A stretch of DNA of 64,000 nt from Lactarius indigo (Eukaryota; Basidiomycota; Agaricomycetes; Russulales; Russulaceae). Of the stretch, positions 30,194 to 41,469 are shown in pieces. The DNA lies in the NCBI GenBank assembly GCA_025766275.1, contig JAFKAC010000025.1, positions 715,418 to 779,417 on the forward strand, written 5' to 3'. Positions within the stretch are counted from its first letter, which is position 1. Each line of letters opens with the position of its first letter. Both the position numbers and the translations under genes were made by a program. The notes under the pieces are model-generated. The model saw only the letters and a program-made list of their open reading frames with translations, did no database searches and was not told where the DNA came from.

Positions 30194-33100
30194 ATGGCTG
30201 GTCAGCAGCTCGTCTTTTGCGTCTGCTGTAACAAGCACATACCCCATAAGCGTGAGCGCGAACACCGCCGTCGTGTCAACAACTTGAAGCTCCTCGCAAC
30301 CCCCACTCCCCACAAACGTCCTCGACTCGCATTTAAAGACACACGCACTCCTCGTAACAAGCCTCGGCCTAAGACAAACCCCACCTCTGAACTCCCAGGA
30401 TGTCAAGACATATACACCACTGATCCTGACCCAGACACGGCGCTCTTCCAAGACACGGAAATTCTGGAGCCCTCAACTTCAAATGGCAAAAGTAATCACC
30501 AGTACCATTTTGAAGACTCGAGACAGGGACACGCAGATGAACTACTCGCGGCCTGCATGTCACGACGATGGCACCGCGGCCATGACCATTTATACCCAGG
30601 CCCGGGGTCTGATGATGACTCCGATGAATTTGGACATGACTTGGACAGGGACACAGATGGCGATGACAATGACAATGGCAAGACCTCAAATGCCCCATTT
30701 GAAGAGGGGCCCGATGGCGATGAGTCAGATATTGTCGACTGGGGCGCATTGGATCAGGAATGTGGCTTGGCCGGGCCCATTTACGACGAGCTCGGAGAAG
30801 ACTTCGAGTCTAAGTGTGCTAAGATTGGTATGTCCTACTTGGTCTACCTCTGGGCGTTGATGGAACCTTCTGTCAGGTGAAAGGCTTGATGAATGCGATC
30901 GCACAATATGCTGAGCGTTTGCTTTCAAGATCTCTACGTACATGACAGATGCTGCCTGGAAAAAGGCACGCTACGCGTTTCAAACTACGCCTCCACTCCC
31001 TGGGCCATTGCAACTCCGTTCTCGTATCGCATTCCTAGCCGGTTTTAGTGCTCAAATATATGACTGCTGCCCCAATTCGTGCCTGTGTTATACTGGTCCT
31101 CACTCAAATTCGACATCTTGCACATACTGTGGGCTTTCACGGTACCACGCTAATGGGACGCCTCGTAAGAAGTTCCAATATATTCCTCTAGTTCCTCGGC
31201 TACAAGCATTTTGTGAAAACACCGGAGTCGCGACAGCAATGCAATATCGATCTCGGTCTGAGGCCGAATCAGCCCCAGGGGTCATCAAGGACATCTTCGA
31301 CGGTGAGAACTACAAGACTCTCAAGTTGAAATACGTCCAGGTTGACAAGAAGATCTTTGGACACCGGTACTTTGAAGACCACCATGACATCGCGCTTGGC
31401 CTGTCTACTGACGGGTTTGCGCCGTTTAATAAACGGAAAAGTACTGCCTGGCCTATTATCCTATTCAACTATAATCTTCCTCCGGAGATATGGTTTCACG
31501 TCAACCAAATACTCACTCTTGGTGTCATTCCGGGCCCAAAGAAACCACAAGATTTTGACTCATTCTTGTGGCCTTTACTCCAGGAGCTTCTTTGTCTTGC
31601 GAACGGAGTCCGGTCTTTCGACGTCCTCAAAAGCGCTTTCTTCACCCTACGTGCTCACTTGATCGTCATATTCGGCGATATACCAGCAATATCCATGGTC
31701 ATGCGGATGAAAGGGCACAATGGTGTCTCTCCATGCCGCATGTGCGAGATCCAAGGGTTACGTGCGCCAGATCAGCCAGGGACGACGCACTACGTTCCCT
31801 TGGACTGTTCGTCTCATCCCGATATCCAAAGGGACCAATCTGGCGAACGTGTAAAGAAATATGATCCTTATAACCTCCCTTTACGCACACACAACGGGCT
31901 ACTTGCTCAGGCTGCTGAGGTCGACATCGCTACTACGAATACCACCGCTGACAGACTCTCAAAGGAGTATGGGATCAAAGGAACGCCTCTCCTCTCCCAT
32001 GTCCATTCTCTTTTCTTCCCTCACTCATTTCCGTATGATTTCATGCACCTTATCTGGGAAAATACCATCAAGAATCTAGTGCTCCACTGGACGCGCGACT
32101 TTAAAGGGCTTGATCAAGGAAATGAGTCCTATGAACTCTCGAAGGCCATCTGGGAAGGAATCGGTACACTCACAGCGTCATCTGGTTCAACGGTTCCCTC
32201 AGCTTATGGATGTCGAGTCCCGAACATTGCGAGAGATCGCAACATTTGCACAGCCGATATGTGGTCCTTTTGGATGCTTTATATCGGCCCCGTTCTGTTG
32301 TGGCGCCGGTTTGAAAACGTGAAGTACTACAAGCACTTCATCCTCCTCGTGAAGCTGTTGACCACCTGCCTCAAATTCGAGATAACGCACGAAGAAATCG
32401 ATTTTATTCAGAATGGATTTGTTGACTGGGTGGAAAAATACGAAAGGTGCGCCTCACCAATTTGTATCACAGCCGCACTAACGCTATCATGACTATCTAC
32501 AGATTTTACTATCAGCATGACGCAGGCCGCATGTCTGCGTGCCCAGTCACCATCCATGCGTTGCTTCACATATCCGACAGTATCAAGACTTGCGGGCCAG
32601 TGTGGTGTTACTGGGCGTTCCCAATGGAACGCTATTGCAACCGCCTCAAACCTTCAATCCGAAGCCGACGGTCCCCCTATGCTTCCATAGATCGATACAT
32701 CCTTGAAGATGCGCAACTCACACAGATCAAGGCTATGTATGGTTTAGCAGATGAGCTCGCTTTACAGCCTCAACGGAGTAACCTGCCACAAGGAGCATAT
32801 CGGTCCCCATACTGTGAGCCCTATACTCCCATCGTTTCGCAATCCAGATTTGATTTTCCCATTGAAGACCCGACCTGCGTACTCCTGTGTCCTCGCGTGG
32901 TTGTTCAGCGAGGCACAGAAAGTACATCGTTATTAACTGGGCTGTCAAACTTGATCGCTGCGGCACTTTCAACACGATTCGGGCTTCATGTTTCAGTTAT
33001 TCGAAAGTATCTCCAACAGGCAAATATTGAGGAATGGGGGAAAGTGCGGCGGGTAGACAGCGAGGCTGGGGATACAATCCATTCCTCGGGTCTCATGAAG

Positions 33101-33605
33101 CCCACTGCAGACCGACAGGATGCAACATTTGTGCGGGTGAGTTGCGTACTTTTAATCCAGTAATTCAGCACCCATGATTGAAATGGATCAGTACGTGATG
33201 TTAGTGGATAGATTTGCACGTCAGCGCCGTCGCAAACCAGTGTTCGAGCCACAGACCTTCTACAGTCGGCTTGAGCACCTGTACCTTATCCATTTTACTT
33301 GTTCTGACGCTCAGGTGGATCCCCAAAAGCCAATTATTCTTGCCGCAATTCGGAACTGCAAGACCAAGGATCCGGGACCAACTGACCTTGAAAGCCTTGA
33401 TATCCATCTCTACAATACGACAGGCAGCCTCGATCTCGTCGATGTCACAAGCGTTCAGGCCCTAGTTGGCCGTGTGGAGTATACGGTTGACGGTGGTGGG
33501 TGGGCTATTATTGACCGAAGTGGTGGTCTTGCCTGCGCCGAGTGGGAACCCACAGCCGAAGATGATGAATTCGAAGTATTTCGAGTTGGTCATAATGATG
33601 CTTGA
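30194..33605 (+). pseudogene. Tnp2-like (Plavaka) transposase with one in-frame stop
   Basis: Exons 30194-30827, 30877-32446, 32503-33136 and 33192-33605 give 1084 codons; all three introns are GT-AG of 49-56 nt. The N-terminus has a zinc-finger-like FCVCCNKHIPHKREREHRR segment and a long acidic stretch. The core is that of Transposase family tnp2: Cys-rich YDCCPNSCLCYTGP...CTYCGLSRYH, GLSTDGFAPF (putative catalytic Asp), CRMCEIQG, FPYDFMHLIWENTIKNLV, and CPVTIHALLHI. The C-terminus is less typical (VGRVEYTVDGGGWAIIDRSGG). An in-frame TGA at 30912-30914 interrupts CDRTIC-AFAFKI, where Arg (CGA) would be expected. This copy is therefore probably inactive, unless the first intron is spliced differently. 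Confidence 0.85.
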
Positions 33606-33811
33606 CAATATCTAGATACATTGACAACCAAAAGAATTTCTCCCCAAGCTGACTCAGGCAGATGCACGTGCATGGTATCAGAGTCAGTGTTTGCATGAGC
33701 ACGCCGTGCAAGAACACCCGACGCAGGTGCCGGCCAGTCTTCGGAACTCAATTCAGATGCACACATCAACGGGTTCATCACCCAGCGTCCGAGTCGACTC
33801 AATGACGCGCT

Positions 33812-34480
33812 GGCATGGGGGAAACGGCGCTGCTCGCATTCGCAAAGGAGCTCGGCTGGCCGAACTACAAGGACACTCATGACTCGGCCATCGTCGTTCA
33901 GATGGTCCCCTTTTCTAGTGATCGCAAGTCCATGGGCTGCATAGTGCGGCTTCCTGACGGAAGTCACTGTCTGTACATCAAGGGTGCGAGTGAGGTATTG
34001 GCGCAGAAATGTACGCGTCATGTGGTAGCGTATCGTGACAGCACAAACAAGGCTACGGGTAGCAACCAAGTTGAGACATTGCCCATCGGGGAAATGGAAG
34101 ACGACAACATCTCACACACCATTACATTCTACGCATCCCAAGCGCTACGCACAATCGCCCTGTGCTACTGCGACTTTCCCCACTGGCCTCCTCCAGGAAC
34201 GCGGCTTTTGGACAATAACGAGGTGAGTAGACCCGTCCCTGTTAGTCTTTGATACCTAATTCGGTGGAAAAGGTCGATTATGATGACCCGACAACTGATT
34301 TGACACTCATTTGCATCACCGGCATCGAGGATCCTCTCCGTCTAGGTGTCCGAGAGGCTGTGGCCAATTGCGGCAAGGCAGGGGTTCGCGTGAAAATGTG
34401 CACAGGAGACAATGTACTGACCGCCCGATCGATTGCTCAACAATGTGGCATCTATACGACTGGGGGCATCGAGAGTAATG
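33812..34480 (+). pseudogene. Captured fragment of a P-type Ca2+-ATPase gene (PMC1-like)
   Basis: Two exons of the nucleotide-binding and P-domain region: MGETALLAFAKELGWPNY, VQMVPFSSDRKSMGC and YIKGASEVLAQKC (the KGASE nucleotide-binding motif), then after an intron (34222 to about 34272) LICITGIEDPLRLGVREAV and VKMCTGDNVLTARSIAQQCG. The phosphorylation-site DKTGT and all transmembrane segments are missing. The intron is kept, so the piece was copied as DNA, not through mRNA. It lies between the transposase and the right end of the Plavaka element and runs straight into an HSP70 fragment. Confidence 0.88.
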
Positions 34481-34496
34481 AGGTTACTCTGAGTCT

Positions 34497-34672
34497 CTGG
34501 TCAGCGGTATGCCACGGGTTGTTGAGACGGTCAAATCCACTTTCGGTCGTGAGCCCTCCAAGGGTGTTAACCCTGACGAAACGATGGCTATTGGTGCCTC
34601 CATCCAGGGTGGCGTCCTTGCTGGCAACATCACAGACATTCTTCTCCTTGACGTCACTCCTTTATCTCTTGG
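34497..34672 (+). pseudogene. Captured fragment of a mitochondrial HSP70 gene (SSC1-like)
   Basis: One exon-sized piece encodes [37 protein letters not shown] and [14 protein letters not shown], the end of the nucleotide-binding domain and the interdomain linker of DnaK-type chaperones. It is followed directly by GTACGT, a splice donor, so it ends at an original exon boundary. It is nonfunctional alone. Confidence 0.88.
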
Positions 34673-35204
34673 TACGTTTCTTCAATTGGTTGCTCCAGCG
34701 TAGAGTGCTCAGTTCCATTCTCGGCTTTTCTCTCTTCGGGCTCGGCGCCCACATTGGCCAGCTCGGCATCCAAAAGCGCAACCTACTCGACAGTACGCAA
34801 CCTCTCGCCAAACCGTAGTGCCAGGCATGCTGACTTGTATGATTCCGTGTGCGTGTGGAACAGATCCTGGTGGGCACGTCATTTCTATGCTTGCCTTTGG
34901 CTACCTCGGCTACTGGGCCCATCAGTGGGACGAGCGTGCATCCGTCCTCATGGCGACAAAGGTGACAAAATTGGACACAGGCCAGGAGTGATCAAGGGAG
35001 CGATCGAATATAGCCCGAGGGAAGGTGATCTGCCACGGGCCTTCGTTGAGGAGGCAGACAAGGGCAGCAGTCACAAAAGGGCCCCTTCATTGAGACAACG
35101 TAGGTCTGTAGTTTATGTACTTACGAGTAGATACCCATCCAAGTGAAGGTGGGTGGCCTCGGGTCACCAGCCGCGCGGTACCCACCTCGTCTAACTAAGA
35201 GTTT
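34673..35204 (+). other. Rest of the captured region
   Basis: No clear family. A frame near 34870-34960 reads MLAFGYLGYWAHQWDERASVL, which looks like a small membrane protein fragment and may be a third captured gene. I cannot name it with confidence. Confidence 0.35.
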
Positions 35205-35430
35205 AACATAGGATGATTTTCATCCGCCGTTTTCAGTCATCCTGTCGTTGACGCATTTTAGGATGACAGCTTAATGTGGTTTTATGACTCATGATTTTCA
35301 GTAGGTGATAGAATGATTTATTTGGATGATTATCAGCACCATACTTAGGATGAATTGTAAGCAGCCGCTAAATCGTCTACGCTAGGATGAATTATGAATT
35401 TCACGATAAATTTGGATGATATTCATCCAA
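35205..35430. repeat. Right terminal/subterminal repeat zone of the Plavaka element
   Basis: Seven or so GGATGA/TCATCC motifs (TAGGATGATTTTCATCC, TGGATGATTATCAGC, TAGGATGAATT, TTGGATGATATTCATCCAA) in about 225 bp. The last one is the terminal inverted repeat. Confidence 0.85.
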
Positions 35431-35720
35431 CATAGCTTTCACAGTGTCGGGTGTGGGTCGAATTCGGGTCGAATCAAGAGGGTGTGTCTGACCAGGAAAA
35501 TAAATGCGGTCACGGTGTCTTCACCGATTCAATTTTCTTCAGTGATTTAGACTACAGTACTGTAGCTATGAGCGCTCGTCTCCACTCCTTCCATGTTATC
35601 TATTCACCCTCTTATCTCTATGGAACCCCATCGGGCCCCCTTTTTCTCAAGCCCCACTTTTCCCCAACCTCTTATAAGTTCGGTCTTTCTTTCTCTAGGC
35701 TCCAAGCATAAGGTCAAGCG

Positions 35721-37560
35721 ATGTCGGCAGACATTCGAAAACGGCGCAAACAAGCCATTGCCAGTGCTGATGAAGAGCTACTCGCCGAGCTCAGTTACAA
35801 GCAGGAATTCTGGCGAGCCTTCAAGCCAATCGAGGTATTTTTTCGTCCTTATTTCCCCGTCACTTACTCAGGGACCAACCCCCTCATTCAGGTTTTCAGA
35901 ATCGCATTTAGCATCGTTGGTCTCTTGCCACCTATCGCGTTTGTCCCAGTTCTCCTTTCCCCATGCATCCTTACCAAGTAGTCTCTGGCTGCAGCTCAGT
36001 CTTGTTTTACTCGTTACCGAATGGTGGTCCTGCGGCTATGGTTTGGGGGGTCCGTTTCGCTTCACTCCTTACAAAAAATCCTACAACGTACTCAGTGGTT
36101 TCTCTAGTGGGCCATCGCCAGTTTTTTCATCTTCATCGTTGGCCTGTCGGTAGCAGAACTTGCCTCAGCAGCTCCGACATCAGGTGGCGTATGTTGACGC
36201 CCAAAATCATTGACCCGCTCACTTCGTCTGCACGTGACAACAGTCGTATTTTTGGACGCGCTCTTTATCCTCCCCAAAATGGCATAATCTCCTAGCTTGG
36301 ATCGTCGGATGTCAGTCTCGCAAGTCAGGAGTGGTGACACCGTCTTACCTTTCTCTCTTACACAGATGCCAATACCATTAGGTCCATCGGTGCGGTCGCT
36401 TCGGCTGACTGGGGCACAGCGATTCAAATCATGGCTGCGGCTGGCATCGGGTCGCATGGTTCCTTTACCCCTACGAATTCGCAAACTTTTTTTGTTGCTC
36501 CACTCCTATTCCTCGCTCCGACTTGCTCACCGGGGTTACTTGCAGCGGCGTGTACATCAGCATCGTGCTTAGTCATGCCGTTATATGCTGTTTGGGGACA
36601 AATGTATTGGCACGATTGCAGAATGCGTATGCTGCATTGGGCATGCTGTGAGCTCTTTTCCAGGTGCCATTTTGTGCGATGCGCTCAATCCCAATACCTC
36701 CCAGGCTCTGTCCTGCTGTCATTATCGCGCCCCCTGCTGCGACTCCCAGGGAGCTCAAGAATAGCACAAGCTATGCCCCCGGAAACTTCACGAATTGGGC
36801 GTCCACTCCTAATTCATGTGGCAACTGAACACTGACCTAGGAACTACAGCGTGTGACTGAACAGATGGCTTTGCGTTTATCTTGAGCTTCTTGGCACCGC
36901 TTTGGACCGTATGTGCGTCTTGCCTTTCAAATCAGCGCTTGTGACCGCGTACAGACCAATTCCTCCTTACCATACAGGCTCGTTTGACCCCGCTGTACAT
37001 ATCTCTGAGGAGGCTTCGAACGCAGCAATTGCTGTTCCATGGGGCATCACCTGGGCCATCGGCATGGGTGGGGTTCTTGGGCGGGGTACGCCTCACCCTA
37101 TCGCCCGGGCTGCGACTTGATCCGAATCCCCGAGATAGTGGCCGTTGCGACTCTCGTGTTCTGCACGGGCCAGGACCCCGGGGGCATCATGAATAGCAGC
37201 TTTGGTCTACCCATGGCTCAGATTTCCTTTAATAGCTTCAGTCAAAAGGGCACACTTGCCACACGGTCGCTCATCATTATAGCACAGTATGTGATGGGTT
37301 CTAGTATAGCCCGTTTTTCTGCCCCTTCCCCCTGGCTGGCAGCGAGTTACGGCTGGGCTGGCAGCCTTTTTAGACGCCTGCTGCGTCGCGCCAATCTTTC
37401 GCCCTGTGGGTCTCAAATTTCTCGCCACTGGCGACTCTCTGACCACTGCTACCGCTCAGTGCGCGGGACGGCGCTCTCCCGTTCTCCAGCTGGCTGTACC
37501 GTATGAACGGTGCACCAAGACACCAGCCAACACACCGCCGTCGACAATCCAGTAGATATA
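35721..37560 (+). pseudogene. Decayed amino-acid/GABA permease gene (APC superfamily)
   Basis: Pieces of one permease appear in order but in changing frames: DEELLAELSYKQEFWRAFKPIEVF and IAFSIVGLLPPIA (35760-35940), LFYSLPNGGPAAMVWG (36002-36050), FFIFIVGLSVAELASAAPTSGG-like sequence (36120-36185), DANTIRSIGAVASADWGTAIQIMAAAGIGSHGSFTPTNSQTF across two frames (36360-36485), HISEEASNAAIAVPWGI (36990-37045), and SSFGLPMAQISFNSFSQKGTLATRS (37190-37270). A typical member has 12 membrane helices and about 520 residues. Stops and frameshifts are numerous. Introns appear to be kept. It lies just outside the right end of the Plavaka element. Confidence 0.8.
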
Positions 37561-37759
37561 AATCCTCCACCGCATCCTTCCGTTTCTCCGCTGTATTTAA
37601 TCAAAGTAGCGACCTCCACGCAGCGAGACCTATTGTGACGTCAGATCAGAATGGCTATGGGAGCCAGTATGGGGCCTGAAAGAAATGGAGCGTACGCATT
37701 GGCCCTCATATAGCACGGCAGCGACAGGTAGCGCTAATTAATGGTTTCGTGCCTCAGAT

Positions 37760-38880
37760 ATTTGCGCACCGGTGATAAAGCTAGCACCATCCGAGGCAAA
37801 GCAAGACACGAGGCCGGCCGTGTCCTCTGGTGTTCCAAGGCGCCGAACCGGTGCACTCGCAGTGGCCTAAAACCTCGCTCACATTAAAGTTCATTGCGCA
37901 GGTCAAGGGTGTGCTCACGGCATCAAGCGGTATCGGGCTAGTCCCACCGGTGGCTCTCAGCGGATGAACTATTGGAGGGTGAGAAGCAGCGCTCAAACAA
38001 GAGAAGAAACTGGCTCATAGAGGTGCCCATTAGTCCGGGAGAATACGCATTCGCGGCGATCCTGTACTTGCCAAACTCCCGGGCTGTAGACACCCCCCAG
38101 CGCCAGCCAATGAGAGCGAAGCACCTAGTTCGGTAAAAAAAGATGTGCCAGCCGCTTGCGTGAGGCTGCAAGCAGCAAACTTGGTTGCACTGTACGCCAG
38201 GATGATGCCTGGGGCTGCGTTCGTATTAGAACTCCGTCCCACTACAGCGCATAGGGGGGAAGAAACGACCCTGTTTTCCCGATAACGAAGCCGCCCCTGG
38301 TGTAACCGCGGGTCAATGTGAAAATTTTAGAATTGAAGCTGACTGGGTGGTGGGTACCGGTGATACGCCCACAGCGGCCTTGTGCGATCATTTGCCTCCC
38401 AGCGTGCTTGTAGCACAGCGTTGTGACACGAGCATTGACCGCCATCAACCGGTCGAAGCTCTCAACGGTAACTGCTGACGCCCCTAGTTAGTAATGCAAG
38501 GCTAGTGCCTTCTCTAAAAACATACCGTTCAGAAATGACTCAATGGTAATTATTCCCGCATTTGCCACCATCTATTGAAAGTGTGAGTGCCAGAACGCCA
38601 ATCGCCGCTACAGCACCACCAACTTATCGCGCCGAGGCTTGCATGGCTGTCTGAACCATCTTCTCCACTTCTGGTTCCAGAGAGACACCCGCGGGGACGC
38701 CAAGTGAGCGCCGCCCTTTGCCCTCAATCTCTTTGACAAGCCCATCCAATCCCAGGGTACCTGATACGTCGTTGACTGCGACATCGAAGCCGTCCTCGGC
38801 GAGACGGGGGGCAATCGTACACCTGATTTCACATGCTGCACCAGTTGTGGATAGCCCGACCTGTCAAAACGCCCATCCAA
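37760..38880 (-). pseudogene. Decayed short-chain dehydrogenase/reductase gene
   Basis: The minus strand shows the SDR order in several frames: a degraded nucleotide-binding start then APRLAEDGFDVAVNDVSGTLGLDGLVKEIEGKG (38840-38700), VSLEPEVEKMVQTAMQA, VANAGIITIESFLNG (about 38570-38525), MAVNARVTTLCYKHAGRQMIAQGRCGRITG (38448-38345), the catalytic YSATKFA pair Tyr/Lys (about 38185), and NAYSPGLMGTSM (about 38050). The glycine-rich TGxxxGIG is damaged and there are several frameshifts. It resembles acetoin/diacetyl-reductase-like SDRs. It is dead. Confidence 0.75.
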
Positions 38881-39912
38881 ATGTGGCAGAAAAGGGCATT
38901 CGGTTGGCGGCGGAGTAAAGTGTCCAGCTGTAGACTACTATCGTTCCCACACCTCTGCAAATTCTGAAAGATCATAATAGATCAGTACTTTCCCAGTTTC
39001 CTTTCTCCCCAAACAAAATACACTATATTCTCTAACATATGTAGATACAAGATCACACAGTATACTGAGGATCAGAGAAAAATCGTGGTCATTAAAAATC
39101 GACAAAGGTAATGGGGTGGTCTCAAAAGCATCCCTACCCCCCCAGATCTGACCGATCCCGACATTCCTACGGGACCTCGCCTCACTGTGATGTTACTATC
39201 CATTACTACAGTGACTCTACAAATTTTGGAGTCAACAGACGGAGGCGATCAAGCTGGAGACAAAAAGCTCACCGAAGCCCATGGAAAGGTGACAAAACGT
39301 GACCCAATTCGGCAAGCAATTGGAACTCCTCTTTAGGCACAAAACGGCACCTTCGGCACAGGGAACTTTCATGGCAGGCTCGGACTGACTCGCATCGCCA
39401 CTTTTGCCAAATGCCAACCACTCCAGCCTGCCGCTAGTCTGCCGCCACAGTGACAAAGTGTGACCAAAAGCTGCAGAGGTGGTACTCATTGCTCCACATT
39501 GAACGGATTCAGAAACAAATAAATAAAAATATGATTCTGGTGGGATATAAACATATCTATTACTATGTACAGAATGAAGTAGCTACGATGTGTTGTTGAA
39601 GCTACAAAAAAAGATTACCGTTTTTTTGCAGAGGTGTGGGAACGATAGTAGCTCTTACCCGATAAATCTTGGCGCCAAGTCTGCGCCACCAAACGCCCCA
39701 ACCCCAGGGTGGGAACCACCAGTGCTCGACTTGGTCAGCAATCGGCTCCGCGGACCGGTCACCGCGGTGTGACAGAAGAAGGCACGAAGGCGCCCCCTGG
39801 CCCTGTGGGCACGTGCTACTTAGGGTGGGAGCGGAGTGGCGCGATATATCAACTTGCTCGGCCACTTCCGAACCCCCCCTTCCTTCTCCCCCACCTACTG
39901 CGCCTCCTGGGG
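38881..39912. other. Non-coding stretch
   Basis: AT-rich at 38940-39100 and 39490-39600. Nothing recognisable. Confidence 0.35.
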
Positions 39913-40375
39913 AGGGCAAGCAGCTGGTGCCGACCCTGGTGCCGCGCCTGCCCCCCCCCCCCGCCCTACCCCGCTGGCACAGGAAGGAGGGCAGGCAGCT
40001 GGTGCCGACCCTGGTGCCGCACCTGCCCCCTCCCCCCCCCGCCCTATCCCGCTGGCACAGGAAGGAGGGCAGGCAGCTGGTGCCGACCCTGGTGCCGCGC
40101 CTGCCCCCTCCCCCCCCCTCCCCCCCCCGCCCTACCCCGCTGGCACAGGAAGGAGGGCAGGCAGCTGGCGCCGACCCTGGTGCCGCGCCTGCCCCCTTCA
40201 CCCCGCCCCGCTGGCACAGGGGTGGGGGGGGGGGCAAGCAGCTGGTGCCGCGCCTGCCACCCCCCCCACCCCACCCACCCACACCCACCACCACCTGCCC
40301 TACCGGGGCGGAGGCGGGGGGGGACAAGTAGCCGGTGCCGACCCTGGTGCCGCGCTTGCTTCCCCCGCACCCCAC
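39913..40375. repeat. GC-rich minisatellite, 76-89 bp units
   Basis: Six units begin GGGCAAGCAGCTGGTGCC or GGGCAGGCAGCTGG at 39913, 39989, 40067, 40155, 40232 and 40321. Each has CCGACCCTGGTGCCGCGCCTGCC, a poly-C tract of variable length, and CCTACCCCGCTGGCACAGGAAGGA. Length differences come mostly from the C tracts. Long open frames on both strands here are compositional artefacts. Confidence 0.9.
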
Positions 40376-41465
40376 GTAGCCCACTGAAATCAGCCAAGGG
40401 GTGGCAGGGGGGGCGCATCACCTCGGCTATGGCTGCAGGAGCGGGGGCAGGGCTGGTGATGCAAGTAAGTGCCTGCAGCCCACCCCCGCCCACCTGCCGC
40501 AGGTTTGTCCGGCGGGGCCTAAGCTGGGCCAGAATCGGCAATAGGGCCGGTCGCCCCATCAGCGCAATGCGGCGGGATGAGCGGGGGTGGGGGGTGCGCG
40601 AGTGAAAATGATCTTTGTGGAGTTAGGTGCCGCCGGGCATCTAGCCTCGGTATTTGAAGCCACAAATGTGGAGTCAGTGGACTTTCATACCCTACCTTAG
40701 GGCCGGTGATCCTGCTGCAAAGGGGACCTCAATTGAAGGGTGGCAGCCGCCCTTCTTTTTAGCGCGGTCCCAAATCCTACGGCGGGCGTGAAGGGCACCA
40801 GGAGCACAGATCTTCAGACAGAGTAGCCAAGTGCAGACCATCACTCACTCATAGCACGTGCTCTTCTTCTCCAGCTCAAGCGCTTGGTCTGGCTATGTAT
40901 ATCCTAAGTAGCAGGGTCAACTCCGAGGTGAAAACTCCACGGCAAACTTTAGTCATCGCTCGATGCAAGAAGCACAAAGCCTGGCTTGCTAAGTTCATTA
41001 TTTGACCAGATACTCCTGGCTCTCCTTGATCGAACCTTTGCCTCCCCAAATGATGCCAAACCTGCCGTTTGTCACCATTGAGAAGTCCTGAGTGCCAACT
41101 TCCAAACAAAGACGAAGTAGGAAGTATCCCAGACTCCCTCCCGTCGGCTCGCGCGTAAGAGACTGCGTGCGCCCTCACCTTCCTATTATATCCAAACTTC
41201 GCGTCTCGTTACGCTTGGGACCGACTGGGGACTTTTGTGTCGGCGTTTTCCGGGGCGTGGCACATCGAGGTCCTTCGTCGCTATATCTGCTGTTTTATTA
41301 TTGAGATGTGCGTATCTATACCGGGAATTGTTAATTAATGTACATACGCCCAAATCCATGAGCGCATGAAGTCCTTTGGAGGTCCCAGACTGCAGACTCT
41401 ATACCTTGCCATACGCAGTACATGTGCGCCCCGAACTCATTACTGTCCTCTGTCATCTCTCTGAA
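40376..41465. other. Non-coding stretch
   Basis: GC-rich to about 40620, then ordinary composition. It may contain upstream exons of the following DUF6589-type gene, but I cannot assign them. Confidence 0.35.
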
Positions 41466-41469
41466 CACA

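Larger units (their letters stand above)
28140..35430 (+). mobile_element. Plavaka/Tnp2-type DNA transposon carrying host gene fragments (7.3 kb)
   Basis: The left end TTGGATGAAATTCATCC (28140) and the reverse complement of the right end TTGGATGAATATCATCC (35430) form imperfect terminal inverted repeats. Both subterminal zones are full of GGATGA motifs, as in CACTA-like elements. Inside are a minus-strand accessory gene (28832-30016), a divergently placed Tnp2-like transposase (30194-33605) and intron-containing fragments of a Ca2+-ATPase and a mitochondrial HSP70 gene. I could not settle a target-site duplication. Confidence 0.8.

Noticed and set aside
33673..33688. TGGTATCAGAGTCAGT, like the initiator-tRNA primer site of copia elements
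   Set aside because: No LTR end lies beside it and no copia coding sequence follows; it sits inside the Plavaka element and is probably chance.
34870..34960. FGYLGYWAHQWDERA as a mitochondrial ATP-synthase-type subunit captured by the transposon
   Set aside because: Only one short stretch supports it; recorded as an unnamed possible third captured fragment.
39602..40605. Long Pro/Gly-rich open frames on both strands
   Set aside because: They come from the GC-rich minisatellite, which lacks stop codons in most frames by composition.
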